IMG/VR virus record: IMGVR_UViG_3300035698_023959
Span: 1 to 28,189 of that record
Origin: a virus
Reading direction: 5' to 3' (one strand)
DNA length: 28,189 nt
The translations under genes were made by a program, and so were the position numbers. Below the pieces are notes generated by a model, which had not been told where the DNA came from, made no database searches, and saw only the letters and a list, made by a program, of their open reading frames with translations. Every line of letters begins with the position of its first letter. Within the stretch, counting starts at the first letter, position 1. This document shows, one piece after another, positions 1 through 7,356 of the stretch.

Positions 1-548
1 TCTTCATCGCGCTAGGGGCAAATCTCGTGCAGGCAAGCGTCGATGCCGAGACCTGGTATACAGAATACGCAATTCCGGATACTGGGGGCGCTTGGGCGAA
101 CTGGGCGCGCAATGCAGCAACAGCCCTGGCTAACACTAAGTACATCGGTCTTTATGGCGACCTTGATACTCCAAATGACTGGACCCACTACGTTGAGAGT
201 GCAGATGCAACAATAACCTTTGACGTTGATTTAGATCCTGATGAGATCTTTACTGGTGAACAGACAAACTACTCGATGGATTTGACCATTACAAACGGCG
301 CAACGACGAAGGCAATCACTCTTGAAACGAACGTGTCGCTCGACGATATAATAGAGATCGATACGGAAGCGAAGACAGTTTGGAATTTAACCCAGCAGGT
401 CAACCTGTTTGGGTCGTTAGAGCAGGTTGGCGGTGTGCGTCAGGAATGGTTGAAGTTGATTGAAGGGGTCAACATCCTGACCGCAACGGATCCGACTGCT
501 ACGCACGTTACCCTCGAGTACGTGTATGATAGGCGGTTCTATGAATAA
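1..548 (+). CDS. Distal-tail-like protein, C-terminal part (cut by left edge)
   Basis: The reading frame is open from base 3, so the gene begins outside the window and about 181 residues are visible. The first in-window start codon (GTG at 27) is probably internal. The C-terminal half is beta-rich and ends with a Trp-Leu-x-Leu-x-x-Gly-x-Asn turn followed by a short strand and an Arg-Arg-Phe-Tyr-Glu tail, a pattern seen at the end of distal tail (Dit-type) proteins of siphoviruses, where it closes a beta-sandwich after the Trp. Its stop overlaps the next gene's start by 8 bases, so the two are co-translated as in tail operons. The assignment rests on this pattern and on the tail-like downstream genes; a major tail or other tail-tube protein remains possible. 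Confidence 0.55.
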   Translation, partial: FIALGANLVQASVDAETWYTEYAIPDTGGAWANWARNAATALANTKYIGLYGDLDTPNDWTHYVESADATITFDVDLDPDEIFTGEQTNYSMDLTITNGATTKAITLETNVSLDDIIEIDTEAKTVWNLTQQVNLFGSLEQVGGVRQEWLKLIEGVNILTATDPTATHVTLEYVYDRRFYE

Positions 549-1572
549 TGCTGTAGAGACGCTGCTATATAATCGAAGCGGCACCAATCCAGCACTTTGT
601 ACGCCGGCCATTGACTCAGTTACATGGAGTTTGAATCGTTCAGGCCTGGTAAAGCTGTTTTTGCCGTACGTTGATCCTCTATGTACTCCTGACAAGCTTG
701 CATACGGAAATCGAGTACTGTTGCGATTTGGGAATGGTCTACCTCCTTTTGGGGGCGTTATCGATTTTCCACGAGTACGTACGGAAACGGGAGTCCAATT
801 CTCGGTATACACAGGAGATCGTATATTGAGTTGGAGGACCACAAATAAGATTACCTCGTTCACGGCAGCGTCTCCGGGCGACATTGTTAAGACTTTATTA
901 TTCGATATGAACAATGTTCGTAACACAGGGATCGTAGCTGGTGCTATGTACCTCGGCGGCGCTACGAGAACTGAGGAATATAACTATGCAAACGTACTCG
1001 ATGCACTCCAACGACTGTCAAGACAGAGCGGAGAAGACTTTCATGTATTGCCCTTAGTCTCGCCTATACGACTCACCTTTGCTCTTTACTGGCACAAGCT
1101 GCGGGGCGAGGCTCGGCCGGATGTTGCTTTCATCGAGGGAACAAATGCTTCGACACCCCTCGAAACTATTGAACAAGGTCCGGTCGCCTCTAGAGTGGTA
1201 CAGATAGGGGGGAGCGCTGGTGGTACAACTTGGGAAGATAGACTCGTTGGGGATGATCACAGTATGGAGGCAGAGGCTGAATTCGGATATCGAGAGATAG
1301 CGGAGATTCAGACTGGTATCTTCGATCAAGATACTCTCGATGCAATTGCTGCAACAACGTTGAACGATTTCAAGGATACTCGAAAGCATTTGCGGATCAT
1401 TGTCGCCAATCAACCCCCTGCATTGTACGGCCAGTATCATGTAGGCGATAGATGTGCTGTCCAGGCCTATCTTGGACAAGCGGGGTGGGAATACGATAGT
1501 ACAATTCGCATACTGGGTCGTCAGTGGATGCCGTCCGGTGCTTGTCAGCTAGAGGTGGTGGAATGGCTATAA
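541..1572 (+). CDS. Tail-tip/baseplate hub-like protein
   Basis: 343 residues from ATG 541; an in-frame ATG at 526 is less likely because an AGGCGG ribosome site at 531-536 sits properly before 541. The N-terminal half has beta-strands typical of siphoviral tail hub proteins: an early 'SGLVKLFLPYVDP' stretch, a 'GNRVLLRFGNG' strand, a 'FGGVIDF' strand, then a 'YTGDRILSWR' segment. This resembles the ReqiPepy6 Gp37-like/baseplate hub group in arrangement (family resemblance judged by eye). The middle contains an alpha/beta segment (residues about 125-180), and the C-terminal part returns to beta-strands. The stop overlaps the next start (ATGGCTATAA), supporting one tail operon. Likely role: connecting tail tube to receptor-binding proteins. 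Specific family membership is uncertain. Confidence 0.55.
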   Translation: MNNAVETLLYNRSGTNPALCTPAIDSVTWSLNRSGLVKLFLPYVDPLCTPDKLAYGNRVLLRFGNGLPPFGGVIDFPRVRTETGVQFSVYTGDRILSWRTTNKITSFTAASPGDIVKTLLFDMNNVRNTGIVAGAMYLGGATRTEEYNYANVLDALQRLSRQSGEDFHVLPLVSPIRLTFALYWHKLRGEARPDVAFIEGTNASTPLETIEQGPVASRVVQIGGSAGGTTWEDRLVGDDHSMEAEAEFGYREIAEIQTGIFDQDTLDAIAATTLNDFKDTRKHLRIIVANQPPALYGQYHVGDRCAVQAYLGQAGWEYDSTIRILGRQWMPSGACQLEVVEWL

Positions 1573-2807
1573 AAGGGAATCCCCTTGACCTAGTACGATA
1601 TGAAGGCAACCCAGTCGATGGACTGGACGCACTCAAAGAGCGCGTTAGACTACTTGAAACTACTGTATTGAGTGGAGTTGCTGGTCCACCAGGAGCTACA
1701 GGAGCTGATGGCCCAATAGGAGCGACAGGCACACCCGGTCCAGGAGCTCCAGCTCCGTTAGCGCAAGGCGACGTTCTGGTCGTTGATGCGGTTCCAGATA
1801 TAACGACGCTTAACATTGGTAATGCGCACGAGATGATGAAGGTCAATGCAGCAGGAACTGATCCGGCGTGGGAGGCATTTGATTGGGATGAGATGAGCGG
1901 TGTCGGTGGTGCAGATATGGTACACACGCACCAAGCAGCGTTAGAGGGTGGTACATTAGCCAATGCTGCACTGTCTGGCATACCTGGCCTCATCGCCGCA
2001 ATTCTTACCGATCACGACGTAGCAGCACACAATGCTTTGGCGATCGATCACGGATCATTGAGTGGCAGAGCTGATGACGATCATTCACAGTACTTGCTCG
2101 CATCAGGTGCTCGTACAGGAGCGGTAACTGGAGATCAGCTCTTTACGAACGGTGTCAAGATCGTGGATGGATTGGTGGTAGGCAATAACGTAGCTCCTAC
2201 TAATGACCAGATCCGTCTGTATCGTGGTGCTACGTGGATGGGGCAGATCAGCACAAACGAGACGACTTGGTTCCGCATCAACCAAGATGTCGCAAAGAAT
2301 ATCTACACGCCACGGTCTTTTTGCGCCCAAGGCTCTCTCACATCTGGTGGTTCACTCCTCCCTGGAGCAGGCCATGTCCTTTACACTGGCCATCTCATTA
2401 GCTACAAAGGTGGGGCGCAGAACGAAGTGTACGCCGTCAAATCCCTGCTTGCTCCACTCACTTCGACCAGCTACGATGGAGACTCGTTCAGTACGACAGG
2501 GAAGACACTTCTAGACCTGTCTGCGCTCTTTGGCATGTCAGCATATGCGAAACAGGCAATGATTCGATTGTTGGTGCGCGATAGTGGCTCAGCAGCATCG
2601 GCGCAGTGCTGGTGGGGAGTAGCACCGAACAATACAGGCGGTGTACTATGCACCGCGATCTGGTTGAATGGCGAAGTAAACGATTCGTGGCGTGAAGCTG
2701 GCGGAATGACGGCACTTACCGCTTCAGGAGACCTATACAGACAAAACGTCGCAAGTGGCGCAGGTCGAATGGAAGTTTACATGCAGTTCTGGGGCTATAC
2801 GCTCTAA
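1563..2807 (+). CDS. Tail fiber / receptor-binding protein with collagen-like repeats
   Basis: 414 residues from ATG 1563, preceded by AGAGGTGG and overlapping the previous stop by 10 bases; a GTG at 1524 is in frame but lies inside the upstream gene. Residues about 20-36 form a short coiled coil, followed by Gly-X-Y repeats at about 41-61 (GPPGATGADGPIGATGTPGP), typical of trimeric phage fibers. Residues about 115-190 hold His/Asp-rich motifs such as 'HTHQ' and 'ADDDHSQYL', a short sequence that recurs in many phage fiber and appendage proteins. The remaining 220 residues are beta-rich and likely form the distal binding domain. Probable role: host-surface recognition at the tail tip. The receptor cannot be deduced. 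Confidence 0.75.
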   Translation: MAIKGNPLDLVRYEGNPVDGLDALKERVRLLETTVLSGVAGPPGATGADGPIGATGTPGPGAPAPLAQGDVLVVDAVPDITTLNIGNAHEMMKVNAAGTDPAWEAFDWDEMSGVGGADMVHTHQAALEGGTLANAALSGIPGLIAAILTDHDVAAHNALAIDHGSLSGRADDDHSQYLLASGARTGAVTGDQLFTNGVKIVDGLVVGNNVAPTNDQIRLYRGATWMGQISTNETTWFRINQDVAKNIYTPRSFCAQGSLTSGGSLLPGAGHVLYTGHLISYKGGAQNEVYAVKSLLAPLTSTSYDGDSFSTTGKTLLDLSALFGMSAYAKQAMIRLLVRDSGSAASAQCWWGVAPNNTGGVLCTAIWLNGEVNDSWREAGGMTALTASGDLYRQNVASGAGRMEVYMQFWGYTL

Positions 2808-2817
2808 GGAGGTTCTT

Positions 2818-3312
2818 ATGGCGCTCAAAAAGAATGAAATCAACGAAGCACATATCTCTATGGTACAGAGCGGTGAGGCAACGATCCCGATTGGTATGCC
2901 TGGACTACTTGTTACGACTGCATTGGGTAGTCGTGATGATGCGGGAGAGTTCGTATGGGATCGTAAAGCGGTTGTGATGCTCTGTACACAGCAAATGTAC
3001 GACGACGCTGTCGATCCTGTTACTGGAGAGCCTCTCCCCAACTATCATGTTATACCAGACTTCCTCATCGAGCACTTTAGAGAGGGCATGATCGCGTTGG
3101 AGGATCATATTCAGTTTCTGGTCAACGAAGACCATCTTGATGCACCGAAGAACAAGACAGAGCTCAAACGAAGACAGTACACAACGAAGGATCCACGAGT
3201 TCGAGCATCGTGGAAGACTCTTAACGGTCACGCGACTGCACCTGGCACAGGACCTAAAGTGCCGACCACTAAAGAGCGAATCGCCTCCTTCAAGGAAATA
3301 CTCAAGTCCTAA
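2818..3312 (+). CDS. Hypothetical protein in the tail operon
   Basis: 164 residues, start ATG 2818 behind an excellent AAGGAGG site 10 bases downstream of the fiber stop. I do not recognise the family. The sequence is soluble, acidic in the middle ('FLIEHFREGMIALEDHIQFL', residues about 80-100, probably helical) and ends with a basic, Pro/Thr-rich stretch ('GTGPKVPTTKERIASFKEIL'). No membrane segment, signal peptide or Cys cluster is present. Placement directly after the fiber and before two membrane proteins would suit a fiber chaperone/assembly factor or a small virion protein, but nothing in the sequence proves either. Confidence 0.65.
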   Translation: MALKKNEINEAHISMVQSGEATIPIGMPGLLVTTALGSRDDAGEFVWDRKAVVMLCTQQMYDDAVDPVTGEPLPNYHVIPDFLIEHFREGMIALEDHIQFLVNEDHLDAPKNKTELKRRQYTTKDPRVRASWKTLNGHATAPGTGPKVPTTKERIASFKEILKS

Positions 3313-3321
3313 GGAAGTGCT

Positions 3322-3840
3322 ATGCCCATCAATGACAGTGTTTCGGTGCTTATAGTCGATGACGATGTACCCACCGTACGACAACTCGCCCGCACTTTGA
3401 AAGGCCAGGACTATATAGTACACACAGCGACGAGCGCCGAAGGTGCTTTGCAGCTATTACCATTGGCCGATATTCTGTGGCTCGATTTGGGACTTCATTC
3501 AAATGGAGCATCGTCTAGGGTCGTTCTCAGTGAATGGATGAGAGCTAAGGACGGTCCTGTATGTGTTTATTCGACTGGGATCACTCGCGATACTGAATGG
3601 GAGATGATGATGTACGGTGCGGACAACGTGTTTCCGAAGCCTATTCGCCCCGACGTGGTCTCGACTGTAATGTTACGATACGCAAGGAGGGTTAAACGAG
3701 ATCAACGACTGGATACAGTGGAGAAGAATCAACAGCTGCTAAAGCGATGGCTCATAGTGGTCGGGATCGCAGCGTTTGGAAGCGGACTGATCGGAGAAGC
3801 GGGCTTTGGCCTAATCAACATCATAGCAACACTTTTCTAA
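3322..3840 (+). CDS. Receiver-domain (CheY-like) protein with C-terminal membrane anchor
   Basis: 172 residues, ATG 3322 after a TAAGGAAG site 10 bases from the previous stop. Residues 7-125 match the response-regulator receiver fold: strand 'VSVLIVDDD' with the acidic pocket D13-D14-D15, phospho-acceptor position D55 in 'ILWLDLGL', hydroxyl residue T85 in 'VYSTG' and lysine K106 in 'FPKPI'. All canonical phosphorylation residues are therefore present. No DNA-binding or output domain follows; instead residues about 142-172 form one hydrophobic segment (WLIVVGIAAFGSG onward), so the receiver would sit in the cytoplasm and be tethered to the membrane. It lies between tail genes and a holin-like gene, at the usual place of lysis genes. 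Function is unknown; binding to host two-component or membrane proteins, or timing of lysis, are inferences. Confidence 0.7.
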   Translation: MPINDSVSVLIVDDDVPTVRQLARTLKGQDYIVHTATSAEGALQLLPLADILWLDLGLHSNGASSRVVLSEWMRAKDGPVCVYSTGITRDTEWEMMMYGADNVFPKPIRPDVVSTVMLRYARRVKRDQRLDTVEKNQQLLKRWLIVVGIAAFGSGLIGEAGFGLINIIATLF

Positions 3841-3849
3841 GGAGGACCT

Positions 3850-5037
3850 ATGTTTAACTTGGATCTCGATCTTACAGCGAAAATATTGATATGGATGATC
3901 TCGGGAGGTGGAGCAGGAGCTGCGGCCTTCTGGCTTTGGGGGAAGATCGAAACGTATCATCAAGGTGCGAAGGAGTTGCCCGGAGAACTTAAACGATGGA
4001 TAGCGCTCATCGTTGGCGCTGTGCTGGCCGTCCTTGCATTCCTTTGTATGGCTTGGTTTGGACTGGTCGTGCTACCCATTACGCCTCAATCGTGGGTCAA
4101 TACGATCGTAGCACTTATTGGAGTGTCGTACATTACCAGTCAAAAGCTTCATGCACGGATACAGCTGTCAAAACAACGGAAAGAGGCACTCCGATGGCTA
4201 CAACGTCATGAACGCACCCTCTCCAACGTACAACTCTCTATGTTGAGTAATGCACTGGGTGGAATCAGTAGCGAAAGGAATGGTCCTGCGGATTGGGTCG
4301 AGATATTCCGTTCGAGTATGAACGAGTTCTATGACTATCAAGCACCGGAGTTGACTGTCCCCGTAAACTCTGTTCCTCTGTGGGAGCACGACAAAGTTGA
4401 TGGACGATTAGACCGACCCGAATACGATCGTCGATCGCCTCCACACACTTACTCGCCGCCCTTTGCTGCAGGCATGTTTTCGATGCATACCACAATGGAA
4501 GCCGCGATAGTGTTCGAAGTGGACTGTTTACCGGGGGATTCGATCCGCGCGCACGTAAAGGCCAATGGGATCGATTCGGTCGAGTCGCAACTTGGGCTGC
4601 GTTTGGGGATCGCGACTGCATATCCAGGAGCTGGAGCGATCGAAGTCGACAGCGGAGAAGACGGTAAGTTCACCGGACATCTTGCGAGCAGAGCGATATG
4701 GGGTGACTGGTACGACGGCTTGAAGGACGATGAGTGGGATCAACTATGGACGCCGATCGTTACTGCAGTTCAAGACCAGGTATGGATCCTTTGCCAGGCT
4801 CGAAAGGATTATCGCGAGCCCGGACACTCACACTGGGATTCTTTGGTCGTTGAAGCACAGCGCGGGAGTGTAACGCCACCACCGCCGAATGGTAGTCATG
4901 CCGTTAGAACGATCGTCTACCTCGATGATGAAGCAGTACACGACGTCTCCACCGAAGTACGCTGTCGAAAGGACGTCTCCGGGCAGATTTGTGTTTTGGC
5001 AGGGAAAATCTCAAGTCTCGCCTGCCCGGAGAGTTAG
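3850..5037 (+). CDS. Holin-like membrane protein with large C-terminal domain
   Basis: 395 residues, ATG 3850 behind AAGGAGG. The N-terminus has a hydrophobic segment at about 10-30 rich in Gly/Ala (ISGGGAGAAAFWLWG), a second at about 50-78, and a third weaker one at about 83-97, the layout of a two- or three-TM phage holin. A basic, helical stretch follows (residues about 98-125). The remainder is a soluble, probably beta-rich domain with 'FAAGMFSMHTTMEAAIVFEV' near 205-225 and a Pro run (TPPPPNG) near 345 leading into a last small domain with four Cys. The length is several times that of an ordinary holin. No peptidoglycan hydrolase motif was identified. It could be a holin fused to a lysis-related domain, or a membrane-bound virion protein. 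Last gene of the plus-strand late operon; its stop overlaps the convergent minus gene. Confidence 0.45.
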   Translation: MFNLDLDLTAKILIWMISGGGAGAAAFWLWGKIETYHQGAKELPGELKRWIALIVGAVLAVLAFLCMAWFGLVVLPITPQSWVNTIVALIGVSYITSQKLHARIQLSKQRKEALRWLQRHERTLSNVQLSMLSNALGGISSERNGPADWVEIFRSSMNEFYDYQAPELTVPVNSVPLWEHDKVDGRLDRPEYDRRSPPHTYSPPFAAGMFSMHTTMEAAIVFEVDCLPGDSIRAHVKANGIDSVESQLGLRLGIATAYPGAGAIEVDSGEDGKFTGHLASRAIWGDWYDGLKDDEWDQLWTPIVTAVQDQVWILCQARKDYREPGHSHWDSLVVEAQRGSVTPPPPNGSHAVRTIVYLDDEAVHDVSTEVRCRKDVSGQICVLAGKISSLACPES

Positions 5038-5363
5038 TCCATAATGTGGCCGATGATATCAACGTACATCCCAGCTTCACCAATCGGCCCATAGATCCAC
5101 GCTGACCGCCACTTATCAAAGTGGTTCAGTTTTCCGTCGTGCCGTTTCGCCCTAGTCATAAAGTATTCAACAATGTTCGAATGCATCAGCCAATTGGTTG
5201 AACTGCTCGAACCCAACTGCTTCAGGGCTTTGCGCGGAACGGCACCGACGGACCACTGTCCTGTTCCATCCTCATGCACGAACAAGATCGTTAGCTTGTC
5301 CTTCGACCTCTTCAAGATCCGTGGAATTGTCACCCTTGTCCAAGTCACTTCCGACATTGTCAT
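5034..5363 (-). CDS. Hypothetical protein at end of the minus operon
   Basis: 109 residues from ATG 5363, chosen because a GAGG site lies six bases upstream; an internal ATG three codons on is also possible. No family recognised. The sequence is a basic, mixed alpha/beta soluble protein ('WTRVTIPRILKRSKDKLTIL' at the N-terminus, then a 'GTGQWSVGAVPRKALKQLG' segment). Its start region overlaps the preceding HTH gene by 92 bases in another frame, a large overlap that leaves the exact start in doubt. Its TAA shares three bases with the TAG of the convergent plus-strand gene. Confidence 0.5.
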   Translation of the reverse strand: MTMSEVTWTRVTIPRILKRSKDKLTILFVHEDGTGQWSVGAVPRKALKQLGSSSSTNWLMHSNIVEYFMTRAKRHDGKLNHFDKWRSAWIYGPIGEAGMYVDIIGHIMD

Positions 5364-5499
5364 CACTTTCCTCTCTTGCCCACTCCTGGATCGCAGACAT
5401 CGAAAAACGCCATTGCCTTCCGACTTTTAACGCTGGAAGCTTCCCCGTACTCGCAAGACGTCGTACCGTTGAAGACTTTACCCTCAAGAATCCTGCCAC
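5272..5499 (-). CDS. Excisionase/MerR-type HTH protein, 5' end apparently frameshifted
   Basis: The frame encodes a winged-helix domain of the excisionase (HTH_17) kind: 'STVRRLASTGKLPALKVGRQ' followed by 'WRFSMSAIQEWA', then an acidic tail. The only standard start in frame is GTG 5499, which has no ribosome site and cuts off the first helix. In the same frame upstream lies 'LATCSDVA', exactly what this family has before 'GFLRV'. A good ATG (5525, with AGGG just ahead) reads Met-Asn-Val then stops at TAG; one extra T in the T-run at 5516-5518 would fuse it to give MNVLATCSDVAGFLRV. So the gene carries either a real one-base deletion or a sequencing error. Likely DNA-binding regulator; target unknown. 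Confidence 0.6.
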   Translation of the reverse strand: MAGFLRVKSSTVRRLASTGKLPALKVGRQWRFSMSAIQEWAREESDDNVGSDLDKGDNSTDLEEVEGQANDLVRA

Positions 5500-5527
5500 G
5501 TCCGAGCAAGTCGCTAAACATTCATCC

Positions 5528-6280
5528 CTATCGATTTGATTTGATCCTCCGCATCTGTGTATTTATACGTACCAACTCGTCCTGAATACCCATGTAACAT
5601 GTCAGGATATCTGGAGCGATTACGATCTTCACGAACACGTCCACAAACGTTCCAAGAACACTCAACTCAGCGAAGGAGTGCCCTTCTTCTGGTACAAGCA
5701 TCCCTTTGTTGGCTAAGTAGGCCTCGAGATCCGCACAGATCGTTTGAATCTCAGCCATGTCAAAGATCCGATTGAGCAGTGGTCGACTCTGTACGAGCTT
5801 CGTTACAGGTCGTACCACAAGAGCATTTCGGGCTAGCTCCTCCTGCAACGACGGCATCGGCATCTTCACAATCACTCCATACCTTGCGAAGTGCATTGCC
5901 GGCACTGCGTCCTTGATCCTTTTCGTCCGTCCTTCGGCCATGCTATACATCCCATTCACTCGTACTATGAAGGCGTACAGCACCGCCTGGCAGACTTGAG
6001 AAGCCAGCACGTTCGGCGATGTCTTTAGTTCGACTATGTACTTCCCCACAGTGTAGTCGATGATACCCCTCGCTGCCACAAGATTAGGAGCTATAAGGAT
6101 ATCACCTGGCGAACGACGCAGTCCCAAGAGCAACTCAAGGTTGACATCGAAGTACTGCCGCGCGGTGCGTTGGAGTGAGTCGGACATCGGTGCCACATCA
6201 AAGAGCACCGGCAAAAGTTCCTGCCACCGCTCTTCTGCGGTGATCGTTACCAAAGACATATAAGTATCGTGTTGATACAT
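5528..6280 (-). CDS. PD-(D/E)XK nuclease-like protein
   Basis: 250 residues from ATG 6280, which has GGGAG seven bases upstream; the frame is open to 6322 but that region overlaps the previous gene. Residues about 75-110 carry 'GIIDYTVGKYIVELKTS' followed by a helix 'QVCQAVLYAFIVR'. The Asp, the Glu-x-Lys pair and the downstream Gln fit the core of the PD-(D/E)XK nuclease superfamily (Asp ... Glu-X-Lys, then Q in the next helix). This fold includes resolvases, RecB-like exonucleases and restriction enzymes. The rest of the protein, mostly helical, is not recognised. A DNA-processing role in replication or recombination fits its co-transcription with the polymerase; the assignment is by motif only. 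Confidence 0.5.
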   Translation of the reverse strand: MYQHDTYMSLVTITAEERWQELLPVLFDVAPMSDSLQRTARQYFDVNLELLLGLRRSPGDILIAPNLVAARGIIDYTVGKYIVELKTSPNVLASQVCQAVLYAFIVRVNGMYSMAEGRTKRIKDAVPAMHFARYGVIVKMPMPSLQEELARNALVVRPVTKLVQSRPLLNRIFDMAEIQTICADLEAYLANKGMLVPEEGHSFAELSVLGTFVDVFVKIVIAPDILTCYMGIQDELVRINTQMRRIKSNR

Positions 6281-6296
6281 CCCTAGACTCCCGTTA

Positions 6297-6665
6297 CTAC
6301 TGACACTTCCGCCACTGTTCACAAGGACGCCAGAACGTCGTTATCTCAAGGCCTCCATCGGTCGAATACGTACCAGGACATAACGAATCACCAGTTTCGC
6401 ACCAGTACACCCAGCCTTTGGCACCACACGGTCTTATCATCGGCACTTTGCAGCCACTCAGGAACGATCGCGCCGTGATAGCATCGTTACCGTGCTTCTC
6501 GACCGCATGAGATCGTGGCACAATATCTCTGATGGCGGGAGGCTGCGTTGACCTTGCGGCCATACTGCCAAGTACTATCATTGCAACTATCGCCAATCCA
6601 ACCATCAAAATGATCAAGAAGCCCAGTCCAGACCCGCCTTGCCTACTCTGCGCTGCTGTCGACAT
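6297..6665 (-). CDS. Single-pass membrane protein with Cys-rich ectodomain
   Basis: 122 residues from ATG 6665 (GGGGGAG site upstream), overlapping the end of the preceding gene by 23 bases. Residues about 13-35 are one strongly hydrophobic segment (FLIILMVGLAIVAMIVLG) after a short Gly/Ser/Gln-rich N-terminus, so this looks like a signal anchor. The following part has a 'SHAVEKHGNDA' segment and six cysteines in about 55 residues (Gly-Cys, Pro-Cys, Trp-Cys, Leu-Cys, Pro-Cys, Lys-Cys), suggesting a disulfide-bonded external domain. Family not recognised. Probable location: cell membrane, domain outside; role unknown. Confidence 0.6.
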   Translation of the reverse strand: MSTAAQSRQGGSGLGFLIILMVGLAIVAMIVLGSMAARSTQPPAIRDIVPRSHAVEKHGNDAITARSFLSGCKVPMIRPCGAKGWVYWCETGDSLCPGTYSTDGGLEITTFWRPCEQWRKCQ

Positions 6666-7056
6666 CCGCGCTCCCCCTTTCGAGCACCGTTCGAAGGAGT
6701 CCCTGGAGCTTCGTAACCGATCGTTCCAAGTGCTCGAGCGACCATGCCATGTCTTGATCGATGTTCCACTTACCCCCATACTCTTCGTGCAGCATGATGT
6801 CGACCTCTACCGGTCCTCGTGCCTCGCCATCAGTCAAAGCAATTCGTTGCTCGGTGGTGTTTGCGTAAACAGCAGCTCCCTCATCCTGGAGCACCCAAGC
6901 CTTCTCAAGAATATCGGCGAGTTCCTTGATCGCCCCGATCGCCTCTTGGCACATGTAACTCGGGGGTATTCCGATGTTGAAGCCCCTCAAGCGAGCTCCA
7001 ACCCATGTCATGTCCTCTTCGAGCTGCAGTACCTGTTCTTTGATGTTGTCCGTCAT
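6643..7056 (-). CDS. Hypothetical helical protein
   Basis: 137 residues, ATG 7056 behind AAAGGAAGG. Predominantly helical and acidic, with a likely coiled coil at the C-terminus ('MAWSLEHLERSVTKLQGLLR'). No Cys pair or membrane segment, and no family recognised. It lies between a copy of the dispersed CTAAGTCC repeat (7079-7105) and the Cys-rich membrane protein, whose start it overlaps. Confidence 0.65.
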   Translation of the reverse strand: MTDNIKEQVLQLEEDMTWVGARLRGFNIGIPPSYMCQEAIGAIKELADILEKAWVLQDEGAAVYANTTEQRIALTDGEARGPVEVDIMLHEEYGGKWNIDQDMAWSLEHLERSVTKLQGLLRTVLERGSADVDSSAE

Positions 7057-7078
7057 TCTGTATCCTTCCTTTCTGCGT

Positions 7079-7105
7079 CAAAAACGGCTGGCTTAGGCAT
7101 TTTCC
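7079..7105 (-). repeat. Dispersed CTAAGTCC-type repeat, copy A
   Basis: Minus-strand reading GAAAATGCCTAAGCCAGCCG followed by TTTTTG. One mismatch to the CTAAGTCC core. In a 63-base gap between two minus genes, oriented with transcription. Confidence 0.7.
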
Positions 7106-7119
7106 ACGAAAATAAAATC

Positions 7120-7356
7120 CTATCCGCTCTCCGCAATAATTTGCTTTGCTACGTCTTGCGCCGAGCGCCGAGTTATGCGGCCATACGCTTCTACCAAATC
7201 GATCCATGCCACTACACGCCCCGACGAATGGTTGCCGTCCAGGTTCTTGGTACTCGTAAACCGTCGAAGCACTCGGTATTCAGTGCGTATCGGATCACCA
7301 AGATAGACATATCGCCCGACCGTTAAACGATGTGCTGCATTGCTTACAGTGGTCAA
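7120..7356 (-). CDS. Small hypothetical protein coupled to the polymerase stop
   Basis: 78 residues if started at TTG 7356, chosen because GGAGG lies five bases before it and the TTG overlaps the polymerase TGA (TTGA), a standard coupling arrangement. An in-frame start at 7422 would give 100 residues but overlap the polymerase by 70 bases. The sequence is basic, with 'VGRYVYLGDPIRTEYRVLRR' in the first half and a helical end ('SAQDVAKQIIAESG'). No family recognised. The region resembles a small beta-barrel or SH3-like protein followed by a helix, a weak impression only. Confidence 0.5.
   Translation of the reverse strand: MTTVSNAAHRLTVGRYVYLGDPIRTEYRVLRRFTSTKNLDGNHSSGRVVAWIDLVEAYGRITRRSAQDVAKQIIAESG

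Noticed and set aside
1397-1993. 198-codon minus-strand frame
   Set aside because: Antisense to the collagen-like fiber, Pro/Ala-rich as expected for that; no ribosome site and against the operon direction.
6532-7326. 264-codon plus-strand frame
   Set aside because: Opposite to three minus genes that each have good ribosome sites; no ribosome site of its own.
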